19,306 nucleotides of DNA from positions 1-19,306 of the forward strand of contig CAZWRV010000114.1 of NCBI GenBank assembly GCA_964636325.1, in the 5' to 3' direction. This stretch comes from CAZWRV01 sp964636325. Its GTDB lineage: Bacteria; Verrucomicrobiota; Lentisphaeria; Victivallales; GWF2-50-93. The notes under the pieces were generated by a model that was given only the letters and a program-made list of their open reading frames with translations, was not told where the DNA came from and searched no databases. How positions within the stretch are numbered: the stretch's first letter is position 1; every line of letters starts with the position of its first letter. Below are positions 14,147-19,306 of this stretch, piece after piece. Both the position numbers and the translations under genes were made by a program.

Positions 14147-15124
14147 TCAGTTCCCGAAGATCTCCGCATATGTGATGACGTTGTCGTTGCCGTACTGGAA
14201 TGCGCCGTAAGCCTTGATGATGGGATAGGTGCACAGGTAGAAGAGCTGGTTCACGGCCATCTCGTCGTCAGGATTCCGCCTGATGCGCCGGAGGACGATC
14301 CTTGCGGCCTCGTAGCGCACCTTGTCGTATTCGTCGTTGGGGATCTCGGACATGTGTGAGCTGCCTCTCTCGTTCCTCTGGTAGACCGTCCGCCACTTGA
14401 GCCATGCTTCGGACAGGTAGTGGCTGTACTGGTCGGAGCGGACGATTGCCAGATACATCCTTGCCGCCCCTCCGTTGGACAATGATTTCTTTCCGAATCT
14501 CCCCATCTCGGAAGAGTGCCTTTCCAGGATGTCCGCCCTCTCCAGCAGGTAGACGCTAGTCTCCTGGAATTCCGGAGCCTTTTCCGCCAGCTTCCCCGCA
14601 AGCTCGAAGGCGTCGTCGAACTTCCCCCCGGAGACAAGTCCGCTTAATCGGAAATATTCGTCCTTGCCGACATAGTTCGACCTGTCTGCCGCCTTCCTGA
14701 AATCCTCCTCCGTCATCCGGATGAACTTGTCGAGTCTGAAATACTCCTGCATATAGACGTTGAAGGCGGTTCCGGCCCTTGCGTAGGTTTCCGCATCCCT
14801 CTTTGCGGCCTTCACGTCGTTTCCGTCGGCCAGAAGGGAGCGGTAGAACTTGGCCGCCGCCGCCATCTTTTCCTTTAACTTTCCGGCGAGCTTCGGATCG
14901 TTCAGCCGCAAGTTGGAGGAAAGAGCTTTGAGCGCCTTCAGGTCTTCCCGGTATCTCTCCTGCAGGTCTCCTCCGTTCTGCCTGAAGACCTCGTCGCTGT
15001 CCTCCATCGCATCCATTGCGTTCAGCACCGAAGTGACCGTTACAAGGTCCTCGAGCATGGATATTTTATCGGCCCCCGCTCCTAAGGCCATAAAAAGGAG
15101 CGCAACTGCCAGAAATCTGCTCAT
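14147..15124 (-). CDS. Exported protein of unknown function, all-helical
   Basis: A 325-residue protein. Residues 1-18 (MSRFLAVALLFMALGAGA) are a signal peptide with a probable cleavage after AGA. The mature part is helical and charged, with alternating Leu/Ala and Lys/Glu patterns (for example ALKALSSNLRLNDPKLAGKL, DDAFELAGKLAEKAPEFQET) that recall TPR- or HEAT-like pairs, but I recognise no family. The C-terminal part is richer in aromatic residues (MYLAIVRSDQYSHYLSEAWLKW; LFYLCTYPIIKAYGAFQYG). There is no lipobox, so it should be periplasmic or secreted. GGAATGGG lies directly before the ATG. It is followed on the same strand by the Pif1-like gene, 115 bases away, without obvious functional link. 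Confidence 0.75.
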   Translation of the reverse strand: MSRFLAVALLFMALGAGADKISMLEDLVTVTSVLNAMDAMEDSDEVFRQNGGDLQERYREDLKALKALSSNLRLNDPKLAGKLKEKMAAAAKFYRSLLADGNDVKAAKRDAETYARAGTAFNVYMQEYFRLDKFIRMTEEDFRKAADRSNYVGKDEYFRLSGLVSGGKFDDAFELAGKLAEKAPEFQETSVYLLERADILERHSSEMGRFGKKSLSNGGAARMYLAIVRSDQYSHYLSEAWLKWRTVYQRNERGSSHMSEIPNDEYDKVRYEAARIVLRRIRRNPDDEMAVNQLFYLCTYPIIKAYGAFQYGNDNVITYAEIFGN

Positions 15125-15302
15125 TTCCCATTCCTTTCATTATCGTTCACCTGAAGATCTCCCTGCACTCCATTATCTCGTCGAAGGTGTGTTCCTTCCA
15201 TTGCCTTCAGGACGGTTCCCGGAACTTAGCCCGCATTCACCCGATGTTCAACACGGTTTTTCTGCGGTTCGGAAAATAAAGTTCGGGAAAACATCGAAGC
15301 CC

Positions 15303-15346
15303 GAGAAGGCATGGACGCAAGATGTCCTAGGCCATTCTTATATTCA
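15303..15346 (-). repeat. Possible degenerate copy of the short interspersed repeat found at 19152-19195
   Basis: Read on the minus strand it contains GGCCTAGGACATCTTGCGTC, against GGCATAGGAAGAGCATCTTG plus GCCTC in the insert: blocks GGC-TAGGA, CATCTTG and TC agree, with a 4-base gap. Suggestive only. Confidence 0.3.
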
Positions 15347-15417
15347 TGGTCGTAAAATGAAGCATGCTGTGAGATGTATTTTGAAATTTATTGTGCATAG
15401 CCTCTTGACATGTAATT

Positions 15418-15447
15418 TTGACACGCCAAGTTATTGTAAGACTTAAT
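15418..15447 (+). promoter_or_regulatory. Putative promoter of the beta-helix protein gene
   Basis: A perfect TTGACA (15418-15423), an 18-base spacer and CTTAAT (15442-15447); a second TTGACA lies 13 bases upstream (15405-15410). It leaves a leader of about 55 bases before the ATG. Confidence 0.35.
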
Positions 15448-15507
15448 CCGCTTTGTATTTCATTCCTCTCCGATTGCCGGGCGGAATGGTCATGGAGGTA
15501 TTTACCT

Positions 15508-18500
15508 ATGAAAAGATTTCTGAAGCTTCTTTCTGTCGTCCTGCATCTGGTCTTTTTCTCAAGTGTCCTGCAGGCCAAAACCATCTACGTCAAATCCGAT
15601 GCCGCAGGAACGGGCGACGGATCATCCTGGATAAATGCGTTTGTAAATCTTCAACCGGCGATAGACGCTGCAGCTTCCGGCGATGAAGTCTGGGTCGCTA
15701 AAGGAACATACAAGCCGACATCCTGGCCAAATGGGGGCAGTGTTGAAAGACAAAAACATTTTTCACTAAAAAATAATGTTGCTATCTATGGCGGGTTCAT
15801 CGGAACAGAAACATTGCGGACTCAGCGCAATCCAACAGGAAATCCAGTCAATCTCTCAGGCGATATTGGAATTTCTGGCAATATATCAGACAATTCATAC
15901 CACGTGTTTTATCATCCCTCTGGTATTAGCTTGTCCAATACTGCAGTAATAGACGGGTTCACTATTTCAGGAGGGAATGCAAATGTTTCTGGCCACTATA
16001 TTGGTAGCGGAATTTACAATTTTTACTCTTCTCCGATGATCGCAAATTGCACTATCAGCAACAACACCGCAGGCAGTTTTGGCGGTGGAATTTCCAATTA
16101 CAGCTACTCCTCTCCGACAATAATAAACTGCACAATAATAAATAACACAGTAGACAGCATTGGACCAGGGGGAGGATGCGGTGCTGGAATTTATAATAAC
16201 GACAGCTCCTCTCCGTCGATTATAAACTGTACTATCAGCAATAACACAGGAGGATTCAATGGTGGCGGAATTTACAATTATAACTCTTCTCCGGTAATCT
16301 TAAATTGCACTATCAAGGGGAATAGTGCGAGCGTAAGAGGCGGCGGAATCTACAATGAATATTCAACTAGCACGATCAAAAATACGATTTTATGGAACAA
16401 TGTCGCTGGCACTGACGAGCCTGAAATATATAATACTTCTGGGTTAAGTCCTGTGGTATCATATTGCGTTATTCGAGGCGGATATGCTGATGGGACAAAT
16501 ATTGTTGATGTAGATCCCGGCCTTGGGCTGCTTGCAGACAATGGCGGGCCTACTCAAACCTGTGCGATCTTGCCGACTAGTTCGGCGGTTATGATTCCGC
16601 AGTCCGCCGGTGCTAACGATTGGAACGGATGCTCCGAAACGGACCAGAGAGGATATTACCGTCCGCTTTCCAGCAACCGGGCATGTGGTGCATACGAGCC
16701 GAACATAAAACACTTCAAAGTTACATTTGTCGCTGGAACAAATGGAGTTATCGCAGGAAGCTTAATTCAATTACTCGATAACGGAGAGGATTGCACTGAA
16801 GTTACGGCCGTTCCCAAAACCGGCTACCATTTTGTGAATTGGAGTGGCGACTACACTGGAACCGATAATCCGCTTACCGTCACAAACGTCACGTTGGACA
16901 TGACGATAACTGCGAACTTCGCAATCAACACATATACTCTCACATATTCCGCAGGACAGAATGGTTCAATATCAGATTCAACTCCACAAACTGTTGATTA
17001 CGGTTCGGACGGTTCTGCGGTCACGGCTGTTCCCGACACTGGCTACCATTTTGTAGATTGGAGCGACGGTTCCACGGTCAATCCTAGGACGGACACCAAC
17101 GTCACCGCCGACATCTCAGTCACAGCGAACTTCGACATTGATACTCATACGCTCACTTATACAGCTGGAGAGAACGGAAGCCTTAACGGCCAGACAAGTC
17201 AAACTGTGAATTATGGAAACGATGGTGCTGAAGTCACAGCCGTACCCGACACCGGCTACCACTTCACCGGATGGAGCGACGGTTCGACTGACAATCCAAG
17301 GACGGACACAAACGTCACCGCCGACATCTCGGTGACTGCGAACTTCGCAATCAACTCCTACACCGTCACTTTCGATCTTGCCGGAAAGGGGATCAGGACG
17401 GGCGGCGGCGCCCTTGTCCAGGCGGTCGACCACGGAGCTGCGGCGACGGCCCCTGCTATATCAGGCAACACCGGTTGGGTATTCACCGGATGGGACAAGG
17501 CTTTCAACAACATTATTTCAGATTTGACGGTGACCGCACAGTATTCAGTGGCCACTTATGCTCTCACCTATGCCGCCGGACAGCACGGGCACCTGGCAGG
17601 AGAGGCTTCACAGGTCGTAGAACATGGTGCTAATGGTTCAGCTGTCACCGCAGTTCCCGACACCGGCTACCACTTCACCGGATGGAGCGACGGTTCGACT
17701 GACAATCCAAGGACGGACACAAACGTCACCGCCGACATCTCGGTGACTGCGAACTTCGCAATCAACACATACAAGATCAGCGCTTCCTGCGGCCAGCACG
17801 GTTCAATTTCCCCCAGCGGCGACACATCGGTTGATCATGGCACGGACAAAACATTCACCATGACTCCGGGTAAGGGATATCACGTTGCCGATGTCCTGGT
17901 GGATTCAACTTCCGTCGGGGCAGTGAGCGAATACACCTTCAAGAACGTGACGGGTGAGCATACCATATCGGCGACATTTGCCATAAACGTATATACGGTT
18001 AATTTTTCTGCAGGGGCTGGCGGAAAAATTAATGGAGCATCGACTCAAACCGTGAATCACGGCTCGAACTGTTCGGCAGTGACGGCGGCCCCGGACGCAA
18101 ACTTTCATTTCCTCAACTGGACTGGCGGGCATGATGGGACCGAAAACCCGCTTACGGTCACGAATGTCACATACAATATGACAATCACCGCCAACTTCGA
18201 GCACGACACTGCGAAGCTGATTATCCAATCCGATCCGATTGTAGGCGGGAGCACGACACCGATAGCCGGAGAGTATGTCTACAACACCATCGATCCGATT
18301 CCAGTTTCCGCCGTCGCCAACACCGGTTATGCCTTTGCCAAGTGGGGGACCAAGGACGGGGCGGTCATAGCCGACATATATGCGCCAGAAACGACGGTCT
18401 CGCTGTCCGGCGATGCCACGATCGTCGCATTCTTCGCAGAATCATGCAGCCTGACGATGAGCATTTCGCCAGAAGAAGGTGGGAGCACAACCCCTGGTAT

Positions 18501-19197
18501 CGGAACGAATCTCGTCCCGAAGAACAATGCAATAAGCATAGCTGCCGCCCCCAATGCCGGATTTCGCTTCGTCAGCTGGAGCTACAGCGGCGCAATAGTA
18601 ATGACTGATGTCCTTTCCTCGGCCACGACTGCGATCCTCTCAGGCGATGCGGCTCTGACCGCCAATTTCGCAGAGATCCCGTCCTCCGCCCAGCTGCTCA
18701 TGGCGGCAAACCCGGCAGATGCGGGTACAACGACTCCGACAGCCGGGACAGCCATGACGGTTGTTCCTGGAGAGGCGCAGGAGATAAACGCACAGCCCGC
18801 CGAAGGATACAAGTTCATCAGCTGGAGCGCAGCGCCCTATGTCAACGCAAGCTTCGGAGACTTCGAGTCCGCCAGCACAGAGGTCACGCTGATGGGCACT
18901 GCGACCGTAACGGCGAACTTTGCAAAGCTGAACTCGATAACGGTCGTATCACCGAACGGCGGAGAACAGTTCAAGGCCGGAACATCGCATGCGATCACCT
19001 GGACATCCTCCAATGTGGCCGGGGACGTGAAGATAGAGCTTCTTAAGTCGGGGCATGCCCTCTCCGAGGCGGACAGCGGCATCCCTGCAGTCCTCTCCAA
19101 CACCGGGAAATATGACTGGGCGGTTCCGGAGATATCTGCGAACACCAAGTTGAAAGCATCCCATGCCAGGCATAGGAAGAGCATCTTGGCCTCGTAG
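15508..19197 (+). CDS. Large secreted beta-helix protein with ten B-repeat-like modules; C-terminus altered by an insertion
   Basis: A 1229-residue secreted, probably surface or adhesive, protein. Residues 1-23 are a signal peptide ending in LQA. Residues 24-395 form a right-handed beta-helix of the pectate-lyase/Pmp type: the entry motif IYVKSDAAGTGDGSSW, then four or five turns of 'SSPxIINCTISNNT...GGGIYN' (about 165-300), then an LADNGGPTQT cap. Residues 401-1140 hold about ten InlB/Listeria-Bacteroides-type modules ('GYHFxxWSDGSTxNP...ITANF'); the last three are a divergent GGSTTP type. Residues 1141-1214 begin a Kre9/KNH-like domain (SPNGGEQFKAGTSHAITW ... YDWAVPE). The last 15 residues come from a 44-bp insert that supplies the stop; the proper end lies beyond in the same frame. 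ATG 15508 has GGAGGT eight bases upstream. The beta-helix part is visibly more AT-rich than the rest. Confidence 0.88.
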   Translation: MKRFLKLLSVVLHLVFFSSVLQAKTIYVKSDAAGTGDGSSWINAFVNLQPAIDAAASGDEVWVAKGTYKPTSWPNGGSVERQKHFSLKNNVAIYGGFIGTETLRTQRNPTGNPVNLSGDIGISGNISDNSYHVFYHPSGISLSNTAVIDGFTISGGNANVSGHYIGSGIYNFYSSPMIANCTISNNTAGSFGGGISNYSYSSPTIINCTIINNTVDSIGPGGGCGAGIYNNDSSSPSIINCTISNNTGGFNGGGIYNYNSSPVILNCTIKGNSASVRGGGIYNEYSTSTIKNTILWNNVAGTDEPEIYNTSGLSPVVSYCVIRGGYADGTNIVDVDPGLGLLADNGGPTQTCAILPTSSAVMIPQSAGANDWNGCSETDQRGYYRPLSSNRACGAYEPNIKHFKVTFVAGTNGVIAGSLIQLLDNGEDCTEVTAVPKTGYHFVNWSGDYTGTDNPLTVTNVTLDMTITANFAINTYTLTYSAGQNGSISDSTPQTVDYGSDGSAVTAVPDTGYHFVDWSDGSTVNPRTDTNVTADISVTANFDIDTHTLTYTAGENGSLNGQTSQTVNYGNDGAEVTAVPDTGYHFTGWSDGSTDNPRTDTNVTADISVTANFAINSYTVTFDLAGKGIRTGGGALVQAVDHGAAATAPAISGNTGWVFTGWDKAFNNIISDLTVTAQYSVATYALTYAAGQHGHLAGEASQVVEHGANGSAVTAVPDTGYHFTGWSDGSTDNPRTDTNVTADISVTANFAINTYKISASCGQHGSISPSGDTSVDHGTDKTFTMTPGKGYHVADVLVDSTSVGAVSEYTFKNVTGEHTISATFAINVYTVNFSAGAGGKINGASTQTVNHGSNCSAVTAAPDANFHFLNWTGGHDGTENPLTVTNVTYNMTITANFEHDTAKLIIQSDPIVGGSTTPIAGEYVYNTIDPIPVSAVANTGYAFAKWGTKDGAVIADIYAPETTVSLSGDATIVAFFAESCSLTMSISPEEGGSTTPGIGTNLVPKNNAISIAAAPNAGFRFVSWSYSGAIVMTDVLSSATTAILSGDAALTANFAEIPSSAQLLMAANPADAGTTTPTAGTAMTVVPGEAQEINAQPAEGYKFISWSAAPYVNASFGDFESASTEVTLMGTATVTANFAKLNSITVVSPNGGEQFKAGTSHAITWTSSNVAGDVKIELLKSGHALSEADSGIPAVLSNTGKYDWAVPEISANTKLKASHARHRKSILAS
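17245..17355 (+). repeat. 111-bp exact repeat within the B-repeat region, copy 1
   Basis: Identical over all 111 bases to 17656-17766 (offset 411). It encodes residues 580-616 (PDTGYHFTGWSDGSTDNP...NFAIN). Neighbouring modules are much less alike, so this pair is a recent duplication or gene-conversion tract. Confidence 0.9.
17656..17766 (+). repeat. 111-bp exact repeat within the B-repeat region, copy 2
   Basis: Second copy of 17245-17355, in the same frame (residues 717-753). The two copies are separated by a divergent module. Confidence 0.9.
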
Positions 19198-19199
19198 TT
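19148..19199. mobile_element. 44-bp palindromic insert with 4-bp target duplication (AGTT)
   Basis: AGTT stands at 19148-19151 and again at 19196-19199. The 44 bases between them (19152-19195) contain the hairpin ATGCC-A-GGCAT and read, on the minus strand, RGQDALPMPGMG, a pattern like the GQDA/GRDA-type translated interspersed repeats I recall from PVC-related genomes. Deleting one AGTT plus the 44 bases gives the uninterrupted reading ...NTKFYKIRISSV..., the normal continuation of a Kre9/KNH-like domain. This is strong internal evidence for insertion. Confidence 0.75.
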
Positions 19200-19257
19200 C
19201 TACAAGATAAGGATAAGCTCGGTAAGCAATCCTGAAATCTTCGGAGAGAGCGAGTAA
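19198..19257 (+). pseudogene. Detached C-terminal coding tail of the beta-helix protein
   Basis: In the same frame as the large gene, directly after its TAG, lies FYKIRISSVSNPEIFGESE followed by TAA (19255-19257). This is the last strand region expected for the PNGGE domain. Beyond the TAA the frame goes on VFSEV, so even the TAA may be a changed Tyr codon. It is not translated unless the TAG is read through. Confidence 0.7.
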
Positions 19258-19275
19258 GTATTCAGCGAAGTATGT

Positions 19276-19306
19276 AGCCAGCCTCAAGACAGCTGGCTTC
19301 TTTTCT
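19276..19306 (+). terminator. Rho-independent terminator after the beta-helix protein gene
   Basis: AGCCAGC (19276-19282) pairs perfectly with GCTGGCT (19292-19298) across a 9-base loop, followed by TCTTTTCT to the end of the window. Confidence 0.75.

Larger units (their letters stand above)
15125..15507. other. 383-base intergenic region between divergent exported-protein genes
   Basis: It should hold the promoters of both neighbours. A tandem TTGACA (15405-15410, 15418-15423) lies on the plus strand. Around 15303-15346 is a sequence related to the small insert in the downstream gene. On the minus strand just before the exported-protein gene, a frame between two stops reads QWKEHTFDEIMECREIFR, which looks like the tail of a lost gene but is only 19 codons. 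Confidence 0.5.

Noticed and set aside
15418..15507. Earlier start for the beta-helix protein
   Set aside because: ATG 15508 has GGAGGT at the right distance and begins a proper signal peptide; the upstream extension would bury it.
1..19306. CRISPR arrays, rRNA, retron or toxin-antitoxin genes
   Set aside because: I looked for regularly spaced repeats, reverse transcriptase motifs and typical small gene pairs and saw none.

Overview
The window looks like a bacterial chromosome, most likely from the PVC/Lentisphaerota-type lineages. This is inferred from style only: a FimT/GspH-like prepilin, a single LolC/E permease, an Rcp1-like kinase/regulator pair, and a large secreted beta-helix protein with many InlB-type B-repeats and a Kre9/KNH-like 'PNGGE' domain. 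No rRNA or marker gene fixes the taxonomy.

Layout. 1-2.5 kb: a leftward prepilin-like gene, divergent from a REC-PAS-HisKA-HATPase kinase whose stop overlaps the start of a single-domain response regulator. 2.6-3.9 kb: a leftward LolC/E-family permease with a possibly leaderless mRNA. 4.0-11.7 kb: an apparent integrative element without structural genes. It begins inside a tRNA-Met(CAT) gene whose 3' part is missing. It then carries a tyrosine integrase with an extra C-terminal HTH, a convergent Xre repressor, an operator-rich divergent control region, an AlpA/Xis-like protein, an unknown protein, a DUF3854-type TOPRIM protein, an SF3-like helicase, a candidate origin (19-bp inverted repeat plus direct repeats), a ParB-like protein and a leftward zinc-ribbon/HTH protein. 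11.6-12.4 kb: a gene-free stretch with strong inverted repeats and a leftward terminator; the right end of the element probably lies here but no attR is visible. 12.4-15.1 kb: two leftward genes, a Pif1-like helicase and an exported helical protein of unknown function. 15.5-19.3 kb: a 1229-residue secreted beta-helix/B-repeat protein followed by a rho-independent terminator.

How the parts fit. The element resembles a phage satellite or an integrated plasmid: repressor and Xis-like gene are transcribed divergently, and half-sites TTCTAA/TTAGAA cluster over the rightward promoter. A related palindrome lies upstream of the zinc-ribbon gene, suggesting one repressor controls both. TOPRIM protein, helicase and ParB-like protein form a rightward replication/maintenance series.

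The best-supported unusual observation is at 19148-19199. A 44-bp palindromic insert flanked by a 4-bp direct repeat (AGTT) interrupts the last domain of the beta-helix gene. Removing 48 bp restores an uninterrupted, domain-consistent reading frame. A degenerate relative of the insert may lie at about 15.3 kb.
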